Below are positions 31,117-46,337 of a DNA stretch of 64,000 nucleotides, piece by piece. The position numbers and the translations under genes were made by a program. The notes beneath the pieces are model-generated. The model had not been told where the DNA came from. It was given only the letters and a program-made list of their open reading frames with translations, and made no database searches. Position 1 is the first letter of the stretch. Every line of letters starts with the position of its first letter. Origin of the DNA: Liolophura sinensis. Its lineage: Eukaryota; Mollusca; Polyplacophora; Chitonida; Chitonidae. The stretch covers positions 24,531,265 through 24,595,264 of the forward strand of contig NC_088303.1 in NCBI RefSeq assembly GCF_032854445.1, in the 5' to 3' direction.

Positions 31117-33562
31117 TATATTTTGTATGAAATAGGAATGTTTCAGAAACTATTTTAAATCTTTCGGCTTTGACGTACTGCGTTGGTCAAAAATTTGGAC
31201 GGTAAACCAATAGGCAGCGCATCTTTCTCATAATAACGCTTGCAAGGGCTGTCTGAGTGTTGTGAGTTCCATCCGCACCGAGAACATCTCCATGTACTTG
31301 GAAACATTTGCAATATGTCTTACAATTACTTTTGTCCAATTATTGTTGATGTATATAAACTCTTTTCGGCTCATCATATCGAAACGAATTAAATGTTTGA
31401 TAAAGAATTCCAAATCTTTTATCTTTTATTTTTTTTATATTTTACGTGATAGCACCACTGAATGAATAATTAAAGAGATGACACAATAGGTGGTTACGGA
31501 TCTGGAGCATTTATCGACCCATGTTGGGAAATGGAAAGGTTGTAAGGAGGCGATCACAGCCCGGCCGAGAATTAAGTGACAGAGTGAACTGAAGTAAGAA
31601 ACATGTAACCAAGAGGAAGAAAAGAACAGCACACTTTGTATTTCCAATTAATTGTTTTCCTTCCTGGAGTCGGTTAAGCGTACAAAATATGGGTTCCATT
31701 CAACGAACTCGCCTAATATTGTGGAGTCCGTCTTTTGGTTGTATTGTTGCAGCAATTTGGGACAGACTGTAAACCAGTGGGGAGATTAAACCTGTTCGTA
31801 TTGTAGCAGAAACTGAGACCTATGGATAACACAGTCGTGTGTCATCTTGTTGGCCGAATAGTTATGACCCTCAGAAAGCCGGCCCGACCCTATAGCGTCC
31901 TGCAGAGTACCTGTCTATCTAGGCATGGGTACCCCAGGGCGGGGAGACCAAGCAATAAATCATTTCAATGGTACATGGTGAGAAACGTCTTTGAACTACA
32001 AGAAGTGAACTGGCACAAGGTACTAACAGCCTAAACCGAAGTATTTCGTCCCTGGCGGGTAGTCGACTTAAAAATCTATCATGGATGGCGGCTGCTTAAT
32101 ATAAACAAGAACACCCAAGAATTGATAAACAGGCTTACGGAGTGAAATCTCTGTCATTATCTGTAGAGAAGAAATCTGCTTAGTACAATGGCGGCTTGCC
32201 ACATAAGTCTGGCAAAAAGTGGTGAATAATACAATAAGAAAGTACGAAATAAGGAGCAAAACCAGAACAACAACAACAGTTTGTTAGCTGGTAACCAATT
32301 ACATGTAACTGGCGAAATCCGACCTCTTGTCAGTTCAACTCAGTTAGAATTTTATTCTAACTATTCACAATAATAATACAAACTTTTAAATGATACCATG
32401 GCGAATAAAGGTTTAAAACGTAGTATACGACTTAACTTGAGTGCGCCAGTACTTATTCGGCGTAGTTCAGAACGTAACCCGAGTACGCAAGTACTTAATC
32501 CGAGTAGTTCAGAACTTGACCTGATTACGCTAGTACTTAATCTGAGTAGTTCATTATTTAATCCGAGTACGCCTGTACCTAATCTGAGTAGTTCAATATT
32601 TAATCTGATTGCGCCAGTACTTTTTTCGAGTGGTTCATCATTTAATCCCAGTAGGCCAGTACTTAATCTGAGTAGTTCATTACTTAATCCGAGTGCGCTA
32701 ATATTTAATCCCAGGAGTTGAGAACTTAACCCGAGTTCTCCAGTGCTTAATCCGCTCAAATTTTGCGACCACTATACAAATGCCACGAGTTGCGAATACT
32801 TAACTCCAGCATTTTTCAACTCACAGATTAAGTGCAACCATTTTCACTGCATTCTTTGTAACACTGTCAATTGCTTACTCACTGAAGCTGTAACGAATAG
32901 GAAATGTTACACGCCACGAAATCAGCGTAATACGACCCATGAAAACATGTCAATATTTACGACTATTTTTGCTCATTAGAGTTCAGCTGGAGAGAAGATA
33001 GACCGTGGTACAAGCTTGGCCAAAGATTAAATATGACAACGATGTATTAGTGTATTTCATTTGCTTGACCAGCTGCGATGGAATAAGACAGAACCCATCG
33101 TCAATCATAATCGGGATAATAAATTCGTAATTGGTCTGAAACACGTTGAACCGCTTTTGGGCGAGAACACACTTAATACATCAGGGATAGATTTTTCACT
33201 CACTTGTCTCCTATATTGAATGAAATAGGAATGTTTGAAAAACTATTTTAAATCTTTCTGCTTTTACGTACTGTTTTGGTCAAAAATTTTCTCAGCGCAT
33301 CTTTCTCATAATCACGCTTGCACGGGCAGTCTGAGTGTTGTGAGTTCCATCCTCACCGAGAACATCTCCATGTACTTGCAAACATTTGCAATATATCTTA
33401 CATTTGCTTTTGTCCAATTATTTTTGATGCATTTAAACTCTTTTCGGCTCATCACATCAAAACGAATTAAATGTTTGATAAATAATTCGAAATGTTTTAC
33501 CTTTTACCTCAATTGCTTTGTCGACACTAATGTAAAGTTTATAAAAAACTCTATCTTCAGCA

Positions 33563-33653
33563 GCCTCGGTAGCGCAGTAGGCAGCGCGTCAGTCTCATAA
33601 TCACAAATGAACGGGCTATCTGAAGGTCGTGAGTTCGATCCTCACCCGGGGCA
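33563..33653 (+). tRNA. tRNA-Met(CAU) with intron (unit 3)
   Basis: Gene body identical to unit 1. The base just before the mature 5' end is A instead of G (cagcagcctcgg), which lies in the removable leader. Confidence 0.87.
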
Positions 33654-36099
33654 TATATTTTGTATGAAATAGGAATGTTTCAGAAACTATTTTAAATCTT
33701 TCGGCTTTGACGTACTGCGTTGGTCAAAAATTTGGACGGTAAACCAATAGGCAGCGCATCTTTCTCATAATAACGCTTGCAAGGGCTGTCTGAGTGTTGT
33801 GAGTTCCATCCGCACCGAGAACATCTCCATGTACTTGGAAACATTTGCAATATGTCTTACAATTACTTTTGTCCAATTATTGTTGATGTATATAAACTCT
33901 TTTCGGCTCATCACATCGAAACGAATTAAATGTTTGATAAAGAATTCCAAATCTTTTATCTTTTATTTTTTTTATATTTTACGTGATAGCACCACTGAAT
34001 GAATAATTAAAGAGATGACACAATAGGTGGTTACGGATCTGGAGCATTTATCGACCCATGTTGGGAAATGGAAAGGTTGTAAGGAGGCGATCACAGCCCG
34101 GCCGAGAATTAAGTGACAGAGTGAACTGAAGTAAGAAACATGTAACCAAGAGGAAGAAAAGAACAGCACACTTTGTATTTCCAATTAATTGTTTTCCTTC
34201 CTGGAGTCGGTTAAGCGTACAAAATATGGGTTCCATTCAACGAACTCGCCTAATATTGTGGAGTCCGTCTTTTGGTTGTATTGTTGCAGCAATTTGGGAC
34301 AGACTGTAAACCAGTGGGGAGATTAAACCTGTTCGTATTGTAGCAGAAACTGAGACCTATGGATAACAGAGTCGTGTGTCATCTTGTTGGCCGAATAGTT
34401 ATGACCCTCAGAAAGCCGGCCCGACCCTATAGCGTCCTGCAGAGTACCTGTCTATCTAGGCATGGGTAGCCCAGGGCGGGGAGACCAGGCAATAAATCAT
34501 TTCAATGGTACATGGTGAGAAACGTCTTTGAACTACAAGAAGTGAAATGGGATAAGGTACTAACAGCCTAAACCGAAGTATTTCGTCCCTGGCGGGGAGT
34601 CGACTTAAAAATCTATCATGGATGGCGGCTGCTTAATATAAACAAGAACACCCAAGAATTGATAAACAGGCTTACGGAGTGAAATCTCTGTCATTATCTG
34701 TAGAGAAGAAATCTGCTTAGTACAATGGCGGCTTGCCACATAAGTCTGGCAAAAAGTGGTGAATAATACAATAAGAAAGTACGAAATAAAGAGTAAAACC
34801 AGAACAACAACAACAGTTTGTTAGCTGGTAACTGATTACATGTAACTGGCGAAATCCGACCTCTTGTCAGTTCAACTCAGTTAGATTTTTATTCTAACTA
34901 ATCACAATAATAATACAAACTTTTCAATTATACCATGGCGAATAAAGGTTTAAAACGTAGTATACGACTTAACTTGAGTGCGCCAGTACTTATTCCGCGT
35001 AGTTCAGAACGTAACCCGAGTACGCAAGTACTTAATCCGAGTAGTTCAGAACTTGACCTGATTACGCCAGTACTTAATCTGAGTAGTTCATTATTTAATC
35101 CGAGTACGCCTGTACCTAATCTGAGTAGTTCAATATTTAATCTGATTGCGCCAGTACTTTTTTCGAGTGGTTCATCATTTAATCCCAGTACGCCAGTACT
35201 TAATCTGAGTAGTTCATTACTTAATCCGAGTGCGCTAATATTTAATCCCAGGAGTTGAGAACTTAACCCGAGTTCTCCAGTGCTTAATCCGCTCAAATTT
35301 TGCGACCACTATACCAATGCCACGAGTTGCGAATACTTAACTCCAGCATTTTTCAACTCACAGATTAAGTGCAACCATTTTCACTGCATTCTTTGTAACA
35401 CTGTCAATTGCTTACTCACTGAAGCTGTAACGAATAGGAAATGTTACACGCCACGAAATCAGCGTAATACGACCCATGAAAACATGTCAATATTTACGAC
35501 TATTTTTGCTCATTAGAGTTCAGCTGGAGAGAAGATAGACCGTGGTACAAGCTTGGCCAAAGATTAAATATGACAACGATGTATTAGTGTATTTCATTTG
35601 CTTGACCAGCTGCGATGGAATAAGACAGAACCCATCGTCAATCATAATCGGGATAATAAATTCGTAACTGCTCTGAAACACGTTGAACCGCTTTTGGGCG
35701 AGGACACACTTAATACATCAGGGATAGATTTTTCACTCACTTGTCTCCTATATTGAATGAAATAGGAATGTTTGAAAAACTATTTTAAATCTTTCTGCTT
35801 TTACGTACTGTTTTGGTCAAAAATTTTCTCAGCGCATCTTTCTCATAATCACGCTTGCACGGGCAGTCTGAGTGTTGTGAGTTCCATCCTCACCGAGAAC
35901 ATCTCCATGTACTTGCAAACATTTGCAATATATCTTACATTTGCTTTTGTCCAATTATTGTTGATGCATTTAAACTCTTTTCGGCTCATCACATCAAAAC
36001 GAATTAAATGTTTGATAAATAATTCGAAATGTTTTACCTTTTACCTCAATTGCTTTGTCGACACTAATGTAAAGTTTATAAAAAACTCTATCATCATCG

Positions 36100-36190
36100 G
36101 CCTCGGTAGCGCAGTAGGCAGCGCGTCAGTCTCATAATCACAAATGAACGGGCTATCTGAAGGTCGTGAGTTCGATCCTCACCCGGGGCA
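36100..36190 (+). tRNA. tRNA-Met(CAU) with intron (unit 4)
   Basis: Gene body identical to unit 1. The leader reads tcatcatcg rather than tcttcagcg and the 3' flank tgtatttt, variants shared with unit 5. Confidence 0.87.
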
Positions 36191-38636
36191 TGTATTTTGT
36201 ATGAAATAGGAATGTTTCAGAAACTATTTTAAATCTTTCGGCTTTGACGTGCTGCGTTGGTCAAAAATTTGGACGGTAAACCAATAGGCAGCGCATCTTT
36301 CTCATAATAACGCTTGCAAGGGCTGTCTGAGTGTTGTGAGTTCCATCCGCACCGAGAACATCTCCATGTACTTGGAAACATTTGCAATATGTCTTACAAT
36401 TACTTTTGTCCAATTATTGTTGATGTATATAAACTCTTTTCGGCTCATCACATCGAAACGAATTAAATGTTTGATAAAGAATTCCAAATCTTTTATCTTT
36501 TATTTTTTTTATATTTTACGTGATAGCACCACTGAATGAATAATTAAAGAGATGACACAATAGGTGGTTACGGATCTGGAGCATTTATCGACCCATGTTG
36601 GGAAATGGAAAGGTTGTAAGGAGGCGATCACAGCCCGGCCGAGAATTAAGTGACAGAGTGAACTGAAGTAAGAAACATGTAACCAAGAGGAAGAAAAGAA
36701 CAGCACACTTTGTATTTCCAATTAATTGTTTTCCTTCCTGGAGTCGGTTAAGCGTACAAAATATGGGTTCCATTCAACGAACTCGCCTAATATTGTGGAG
36801 TCCGTCTTTTGGTTGTATTGTTGCAGCAATTTGGGACAGACTGTAAACCAGTGGGGAGATTAAACCTGTTCGTATTGTAGCAGAAACTGAGACCTATGGA
36901 TAACAGAGTCGTGTGTCATCTTGTTGGCCGAATAGTTATGACCCTCAGAAAGCCGGCCCGACCCTATAGCGTCCTGCAGAGTACCTGTCTATCTAGGCAT
37001 GGGTAGCCCAGGGCGGGGAGACCAGGCAATAAATCATTTCAATGGTACATGGTGAGAAACGTCTTTGAACTACAAGAAGTGAACTGGGATAAGGTACTAA
37101 CAGCCTAAACCGAAGTATTTCGTCCCTGGCGGGGAGTCGACTTAAAAATCTATCATGGATGGCGGCTGCTTAATATAAACAAGAACACCCAAGAATTGAT
37201 AAACAGGCTTACGGAGTGAAATCTCTGTCATTATCTGTAGAGAAGAAATCTGCTTAGTACAATGGCGGCTTGCCACATAAGTCTGGCAAAAAGTGGTGAA
37301 TAATACAATAAGAAAGTACGAAATAAAGAGTAAAACCAGAACAACAACAACAGTTTGTTAGCTGGTAACTAATTACATGTAACTGGCGAAATCCGACCTC
37401 TTGTCAGTTCAACTCAGTTAGAATATTATTCTAACTATTCACAATAATAATACAAACTTTTCAATGATACCATGGCGAATAAAGGTTTAAAACGTAGTAT
37501 ACGACTTAACTTGAGTGCGCCAGTACTTATTCGGCGTAGTTCAGAACGTAACCCGAGTACGCAAGTACTTAATCCGAGTAGTTCAGAACTTGACCTGATT
37601 ACGCTAGTACTTAATCTGAGTAGTTCATTATTTAATCCGAGTACGCCTGTACCTAATCTGAGTAGTTCAATATTTAATCTGATTGCGCCAGTACTTTTTT
37701 CGAGTGGTTCATCATTTAATCCCAGTAGGCCAGTACTTAATCTGAGTAGTTCATTACTTAATCCGAGTGCGCTAATATTTAATCCCAGGAGTTGAGAACT
37801 TAACCCGAGTTCTCCAGTGCTTAATCCGCTCAAATTTTGCGACCACTATACAAATGCCACGAGTTGCGAATACTTAACTCCAGCATTTTTCAACTCACAG
37901 ATTAAGTGCAACCATTTTCACTGCATTCTTTGTAACACTGTCAATTGCTTACTCACTGAAGCTGTAACGAATAGGAAATGTTACACGCCACGAAATCAGC
38001 GTAATACGACCCATGAAAACATGTCAATATTTACGACTATTTTTGCTCATTAGAGTTCAGCTGGAGAGAAGATAGACCGTGGTACAAGCTTGGCCAAAGA
38101 TTAAATATGACAACGATGTATTAGTGTATTTCATTTGCTTGACCAGCTGCGATGGAATAAGACAGAACCCATCGTCAATCATAATCGGGATAATAAATTC
38201 GTAATTGGTCTGAAACACGTTGAACCGCTTTTGGGCGAGGACACACTTAATACATCAGGGATAGATTTTTCACTCACTTGTCTCCTATATTGAATGAAAT
38301 AGGAATGCTTGAAAAACTATTTTAAATCTTTCTGCTTTTACGTACTGTTTTGGTCAAAAATTTTCTCAGCGCATCTTTCTCATAATCACGCTTGCACGGG
38401 CAGTCTGAGTGTTGTGAGTTCCATCCTCACCGAGAACATCTCCATGTACTTGCAAACATTTGCAATATATCTTACATTTGCTTTTGTCCAATTATTTTTG
38501 ATGCATTTAAACACTTTTCGGCTCATCACATCAAAACGAATTAAATGTTTGATAAATAATTCGAAAAGTTTTACCTTTTACCTCAATTGCTTTGTCGACA
38601 CTAATGTAAAGTTTATAAAAAACTCTATCATCATCG

Positions 38637-38727
38637 GCCTCGGTAGCGCAGTAGGCAGCGCGTCAGTCTCATAATCACAAATGAACGGGCTATCTGAAGG
38701 TCGTGAGTTCGATCCTCACCCGGGGCA
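38637..38727 (+). tRNA. tRNA-Met(CAU) with intron (unit 5)
   Basis: Gene body identical to unit 1; leader and trailer variants as in unit 4. Confidence 0.87.
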
Positions 38728-41174
38728 TGTATTTTGTATGAAATAGGAATGTTTCAGAAACTATTTTAAATCTTTCGGCTTTGACGTACTGCGTTGGTCA
38801 AAAATTTGGACGGTAAACCAATAGGCAGCGCATCTTTCTCATAATAACGCTTGCAAGGGCTGTCTGAGTGTTGTGAGTTCCATCCGCACCGAGAACATCT
38901 CCATGTACTTGGAAACATTTGCAATATGTCTTACAATTACTTTTGTCCAATTATTGTTGATGTATATAAACTTTTTTCGGCTCATCACATCGAAACGAAT
39001 TAAATGTTTGATAAAGAATTCCAAATCTTTTATCTTTTATTTTTTTTTATATTTTACGTGATAGCACCACTGAATGAATAATTAAAGAGATGACACAATA
39101 GGTGGTTACGGATCTGGAGCATTTATCGACCCATGTTGGGAAATGGAAAGGTTGTAAGGAGGCGATCACAGCCCGGCCGAGAATTAAGTGACAGAGTGAA
39201 CTGAAGTAAGAAACATGTAACCAAGAGGAAGAAAAGAACAGCACACTTTGTATTTCCAATTAATTGTTTTCCTTCCTGGAGTCGGTTAAGCGTACAAAAT
39301 ATGGGTTCCATTCAACGAACTCGCCTAATATTGTGGAGTCCGTCTTTTGGTTGTATTGTTGCAGCAATTTGGGACAGACTGTAAACCAGTGGGGAGATTA
39401 AACCTGTTCGTATTGTAGCAGAAACTGAGACCTATGGATAACACAGTCGTGTGTCATCTTGTTGGCCGAATAGTTATGACCCTCAGAAAGCCGGCCCGAC
39501 CCTATAGCGTCCTGCAGAGTACCTGTCTATCTAGGCATGGGTACCCCAGGGCGGGGAGACCAGGCAATAAATCATTTCAATGGTACATGGTGAGAAACGT
39601 CTTTGAACTACAAGAAGTGAACTGGCATAAGGTACTAACAGCCTAAACCGAAGTATTTCGTCCCTGGCGGGTAGTCGACTTAAAAATCTATCATGGATGG
39701 CGGCTGCTTAATATAAACAAGAACACCCAAGAATTGATAAACAGGCTTACGGAGTGAAATCTCTGTCATTATCTGTAGAGAAGAAATCTGCTTAGTACAA
39801 TGGCGGCTTGCCACATAAGTCTGGCAAAAAGTGGTGAATAATACAATAAGAAAGTACGACATAAAGAGTAAAACCAGAGAAACAACAACAGTTTGTTAGC
39901 TGGTAACTGATTACATGTAACTGGCGAAATCCGACCTCTTGTCAGTTCAACTCAGTTAGAATTTTATTCTAACTATTCACAATAATAATACAAACTTTTC
40001 AATGATACCATGGCGAATAAAGGTTTAAAACGTAGTATACGACTTAACTTGAGTGCGCCAGTACTTATTCGGCGTAGTTCAGAACGTAACCCGAGTACGC
40101 AAGTACTTAATCCGAGTAGTTCAGAACTTGACCTGATTACGCTAGTACTTAATCTGAGTAGTTCATTATTTAATCCGAGTACGCCTGTACCTAATCTGAG
40201 TAGTTCAATATTTAATCTGATTGCGCCAGTACTTTTTTCGAGTGGTTCATCATTTAATCCCAGTAGGCCAGTACTTAATCTGAGTAGTTCATTACTTAAT
40301 CCGAGTGCGCTAATATTTAATCCCAGGAGTTGAGAACTTAACCCGAGTTCTCCAGTGCTTAATCCGCTCAAATTTTGCGACCACTATACAAATGCCACGA
40401 GTTGCGAATACTTAACTCCAGCATTTTTCAACTCACAGATTAAGTGCAACCATTTTCACTGCATTCTTTGTAACACTGTCAATTGCTTACTCACTGAAGC
40501 TGTAACGAATAGGAAATGTTACACGCCACGAAATCAGCGTAATACGACCCATGAAAACATGTCAATATTTACGACTATTTTTGCTCATTAGAGTTCAGCT
40601 GGAGAGAAGATAGACCGTGGTACAAGCTTGGCCAAAGATTAAATATGACAACGATGTATTAGTGTATTTCATTTGCTTGACCAGCTGCGATGGAATAAGA
40701 CAGAACCCATCGTCAATCATAATCGGGATAATAAATTCGTAATTGGTCTGAAACACGTTGAACCGCTTTTGGGCGAGGACACACTTAATACATCAGGGAT
40801 AGATTTTTCACTCACTTGTCTCCTATATTGAATAAAATAGGAATGTTTGAAAAACTATTTTAAATCTTTCTGCTTTTACGTACTGTTTTGGTCAAAAATT
40901 TTCTCAGCGCATCTTTCTCATAATCACGCTTGCACGGGCAGTCTGAGTGTTGTGAGTTCCATCCTCACCGAGAACATCTCCATGTACTTGCAAACATTTG
41001 CAATATATCTTACATTTGCTTTTGTCCAATTATTTTTGATGCATTTAAACTCTTTTCGGCTCATCACATCAAAACGAATTAAATGTTTGATAAATAATTC
41101 GAAATGTTTTACCTTTTACCTCAATTGCTTTGTCGACACTAATGTAAAGTTTATAAAAAACTCTATCTTCAGCG

Positions 41175-41265
41175 GCCTCGGTAGCGCAGTAGGCAGCGCG
41201 TCAGTCTCATAATCACAAATGAACGGGCTATCTGAAGGTCGTGAGTTCGATCCTCACCCGGGGCA
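41175..41265 (+). tRNA. tRNA-Met(CAU) with intron (unit 6)
   Basis: Gene body and immediate flanks identical to units 1 and 2. Confidence 0.87.
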
Positions 41266-43710
41266 TATATTTTGTATGAAATAGGAATGTTTCAGAAACT
41301 ATTTTAAATCTTTCGGCTTTGACGTACTGCGTTGGTCAAAAATTTGGACGGTAAACCAATAGGCAGCGCATCTTTCTCATAATAACGCTTGCAAGGGCTG
41401 TCTGAGTGTTGTGAGTTCCATCCGCACCGAGAACATCTCCATGTACTTGGAAACATTTGCAATATGTCTTACAATTACTTTTGTCCAATTATTGTTGATG
41501 TATATAAACTCTTTTCGGCTCATCACATCGAAACGAATTAAATGTTTGATAAAGAATTCCAAATCTTTTATCTTTTATTTTTTTTATATTTTACGTGATA
41601 GCACCACTGAATGAATAATTAAAGAGATGACACAATAGGTGGTTACGGATCTGGAGCATTTATCGACCCATGTTGGGAAATGGAAAGGTTGTAAGGAGGC
41701 GATCACAGCCCGGCCGAGAATTAAGTGACAGAGTGAACTGAAGTAAGAAACATGTAACCAAGAGGAAGAAAAGAACAGCACACTTTGTATTTCCAATTAA
41801 TTGTTTTCCTTCCTGGAGTCGGTTAAGCGTACAAAATATGGGTTCCATTCAACGAACTCGCCTAATATTGTGGAGTCCGTCTTTTGGTTGTATTGTTGCA
41901 GCAATTTGGGACAGACTGTAAACCAGTGGGGAGATTAATCCTGTTCGTATTGTAGCAGAAACTGAGACCTATGGATAACAGAGTCGTGTGTCATCTTGTT
42001 GGCCGAATAGTTATGACCCTCAGAAAGCCGGCCCGACCCTTTAGCGTCCTGCAGAGTACCTGTCTATCTAGGCATGGGTACCCCAGGGCGGGGAGACCAG
42101 GCAATAAATCATTTCAATGGTACATGGTGAGAAACGTCTTTGAACTACAAGAAGTGAACTGGGATAAGGTACTAACAGCCTAAACCGAAGTATTTCGTCC
42201 CTGGCGGGGAGTCGACTTAAAAATCTATCATGGATGGCGGCTGCTTAATATAAACAAGAACACCCAAGAATTGATAAACAGGCTTACGAGTGAAATCTCT
42301 GTCATTATCTGTAGAGAAGAAATCTGCTTAGTACTATGGCGGCTTGCCACATAAGTCTGGCAAAAAGTGGTGAATAATACAATAAGAAAGTACGAAATAA
42401 AGAGTAAAACCAGAACAACAACAACAGTTTGTTAGCTGGTAACTGATTACATGTAACTGGCGAAATCCGACCTCTTGTCAGTTCAACTCAGTTAGAATTT
42501 TATTCTAACTAATCACAATAATAATACAAACTTTTCAATTATACCATGGCGAATAAAGGTTTAAAACGTAGTATACGACTTAACTTGAGTGCGCCAGTAC
42601 TTATTCCGCGTAGTTCAGAACGTAACCCGAGTACGCAAGTACTTAATCCGAGTAGTTCAGAACTTGACCTGATTACGCCAGTACTTAATCTGAGTAGTTC
42701 ATTATTTAATCCGAGTACGCCTGTACCTAATCTGAGTAGTTCAATATTTAATCTGATTGCGCCAGTACTTTTTTCGAGTGGTTCATCATTTAATCCCAGT
42801 AGGCCAGTACTTAATCTGAGTAGTTCATTACTTAATCCGAGTGCGCTAATATTTAATCCCAGGAGTTGAGAACTTAACCCGAGTTCTCCAGTGCTTAATC
42901 CGCTCAAATTTTGCGACCACTATGCCAATGCCACGAGTTGCGAATACTTAACTCCAGCATTTTTCAACTCACAGATTAAGTGCAACCATTTTCACTGCAT
43001 TCTTTGTAACACTGTCAATTGCTTACTCACTGAAGCTGTAACGAATAGGAAATGTTACACGCCACGAAATCAGCGTAATACGACCCATGAAAACATGTCA
43101 ATATTTACGACTATTTTTGCTCATTAGAGTTCAGCTGGAGAGAAGATAGACCGTGGTACAAGCTTGGCCAAAGATTAAATATGACAACGATGTATTAGTG
43201 TATTTCATTTGCTTGACCAGCTGCGATGGAATAAGACAGAACCCATCGTCAATCATAATCGGGATAATAAATTCGTAATTGGTCTGAAACACGTTGAACC
43301 GCTTTTGGGCGAGGACACACTTAATACATCAGGGATAGATTTTTCACTCACTTGTCTCCTATATTGAATGAAATAGGAATGCTTGAAAAACTATTTTAAA
43401 TCTTTCTGCTTTTACGTACTGTTTTGGTCAAAAATTTTCTCAGCGCATCTTTCTCATAATCACGCTTGCACGGGCAGTCTGAGTGTTGTGAGTTCCATCC
43501 TCACCGAGAACATCTCCATGTACTTGCAAACATTTGCAATATATCTTACATTTGCTTTTGTCCAATTATTTTTGATGCATTTAAACTCTTTTCGGCTCAT
43601 CACATCAAAACGAATTAAATGTTTGATAAATAATTCGAAATGTTTTACCTTTTACCTCAATTGCTTTGTCGACACTAATGTAAAGTTTATAAAAAACTCT
43701 ATCATCATCG

Positions 43711-43801
43711 GCCTCGGTAGCGCAGTAGGCAGCGCGTCAGTCTCATAATCACAAATGAACGGGCTATCTGAAGGTCACGAGTTCGATCCTCACCCGGGGC
43801 A
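43711..43801 (+). tRNA. tRNA-Met(CAU) with intron (unit 7), T-stem variant
   Basis: Differs from unit 1 at two adjacent bases: the T stem 5' strand reads ACGAG instead of GTGAG, giving A-C and C-A mismatches with CTCAC at its first two pairs. The B box core GTTCGATCC is intact. Such a T stem might be unstable, so this copy may be transcribed but less likely to yield a stable tRNA. Confidence 0.7.
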
Positions 43802-46246
43802 TATATTTTGTATGAAATAGGAATGTTTCAGAAACTATTTTAAATCTTTCGGCTTTGACGTACTGCGTTGGTCAAAAATTTGGACGGTAAACCAATAGGC
43901 AGCGCATCTTTCTCATAATAACGCTTGCAAGGGCTGTCTGAGTGTTGTGAGTTCCATCCGCACCGAGAACATCTCCATGTACTTGGAAACATTTGCAATA
44001 TGTCTTACAATTACTTTTGTCCAATTATTTTTGATGTATATAAACTCTTTTCGGCTCATCACATCGAAACGAATTAAATGTTTGATAAAGAATTCCAAAT
44101 CTTTTATCTTTTATTTTTTTTATATTTTACGTGATAGCACCACTGAATGAATAATTAAAGAGATGACACAATAGGTGGTTACGGATCTGGAGCATTTATC
44201 GACCCATGTTGGGAAATGGAAAGGTTGTAAGGAGGCGATCACAGCCCGGCCGAGAATTAAGTGACAGAGTGAACTGAAGTAAGAAACATGTAACCAAGAG
44301 GAAGAAAAGAACAGCACACTTTGTATTTCCAATTAATTGTTTTCCTTCCTGGAGTCGGTTAAGCGTACAAAATATGGGTTCCATTCAACGAACTCGCCTA
44401 ATATTGTGGAGTCCGTCTTTTGGTTGTATTGTTGCAGCAATTTGGGACAGACTGTAAACCAGTGGGGAGATTAAACCTGTTCGTATTGTAGCAGAAACTG
44501 AGACCTATGGATAACAGAGTCGTGTGTCATCTTGTTGGCCGAATAGTTATGACCCTCAGAAAGCCGGCCCGACCCTATAGCGTCCTGCAGAGTACCTGTC
44601 TATCTAGGCATGGGTAGCCCAGGGCGGGGAGACCAGGCAATAAATCATTTCAATGGTACATGGTGAGAAACGTCTTTGAACTACAAGAAGTGAACTGGCA
44701 TAAGTTACTAACAGCCTAAACCGAAGTATTTCGTCCCTGGCGGGGAGTCGACTTAAAAATCTATCATGGATGGCGGCTGCTTAATATAAACAAGAACACC
44801 CAAGAATTGATAAACAGGCTTACGAGTGAAATCTCTGTCATTATCTGTAGAGAAGAAATCTGCTTAGTACTATGGCGGCTTGCCACATAAGTCTGGCAAC
44901 AAGTGGTGAATAATACAATAAGAAAGTACGACATAAAGAGTAAAACCAGAGAAACAACAACAGTTTGTTAGCTGGTAACTGATTACATGTAACTGGCGAA
45001 ATCCGACCTCTTGTCAGTTCAACTCAGTTAGAATTTTATTCTAACTAATCACAATAATAATACAAACTTTTCAATTATACCATGGCGAATAAAGGTTTAA
45101 AACGTAGTATACGACTTAACTTGAGTGCGCCAGTACTTATTCCGCGTAGTTCAGAACGTAACCCGAGTACGCAAGTACTTAATCCGAGTAGTTCAGAACT
45201 TGACCTGATTACGCCAGTACTTAATCTGAGTAGTTCATTATTTAATCCGAGTACGCCTGTACCTAATCTGAGTAGTTCAATATTTAATCTGATTGCGCCA
45301 GTACTTTTTTCGAGTGGTTCATCATTTAATCCCAGTAGGCCAGTACTTAATCTGAGTAGTTCATTACTTAATCCGAGTGCGCTAATATTTAATCCCAGGA
45401 GTTGAGAACTTAACCCGAGTTCTCCAGTGCTTAATCCGCTCAAATTTTGCGACCACTATGCCAATGCCACGAGTTGCGAATACTTAACTCCAGCATTTTT
45501 CAACTCACAGATTAAGTGCAACCATTTTCACTGCATTCTTTGTAACACTGTCAATTGCTTACTCACTGAAGCTGTAACGAATAGGAAATGTTACACGCCA
45601 CGAAATCAGCGTAATACGACCCATGAAAACATGTCAATATTTACGACTATTTTTGCTCATTAGAGTTCAGCTGGAGAGAAGATAGACCGTGGTACAAGCT
45701 TGGCCAAAGATTAAATATGACAACGATGTATTAGTGTATTTCATTTGCTTGACCAGCTGCGATGGAATAAGACAGAACCCATCGTCAATCATAATCGGGA
45801 TAATAAATTCGTAATTGGTCTGAAACACGTTGAACCGCTTTTGGGCGAGGACACACTTAATACATCAGGGATAGATTTTTCACTCACTTGTCTCCTATAT
45901 TGAATGAAATAGGAATGCTTGAAAAACTATTTTAAATCTTTCTGCTTTTACGTACTGTTTTGGTCAAAAATTTTCTCAGCGCATCTTTCTCATAATCACG
46001 CTTGCACGGGCAGTCTGAGTGTTGTGAGTTCCATCCTCACCGAGAACATCTCCATGTACTTGCAAACATTTGCAATATATCTTACATTTGCTTTTGTCCA
46101 ATTATTTTTGATGCATTTAAACTCTTTTCGGCTCATCACATCAAAACGAATTAAATGTTTGATAAATAATTCGAAATGTTTTACCTTTTACCTCAATTGC
46201 TTTGTCGACACTAATGTAAAGTTTATAAAAAACTCTATCATCATCG

Positions 46247-46337
46247 GCCTCGGTAGCGCAGTAGGCAGCGCGTCAGTCTCATAATCACAAATGAACGGGC
46301 TATCTGAAGGTCACGAGTTCGATCCTCACCCGGGGCA
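46247..46337 (+). tRNA. tRNA-Met(CAU) with intron (unit 8), T-stem variant
   Basis: Carries the same ACGAG T-stem change as unit 7, evidence that units 7 and 8 are the most recent duplicates. Confidence 0.7.
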
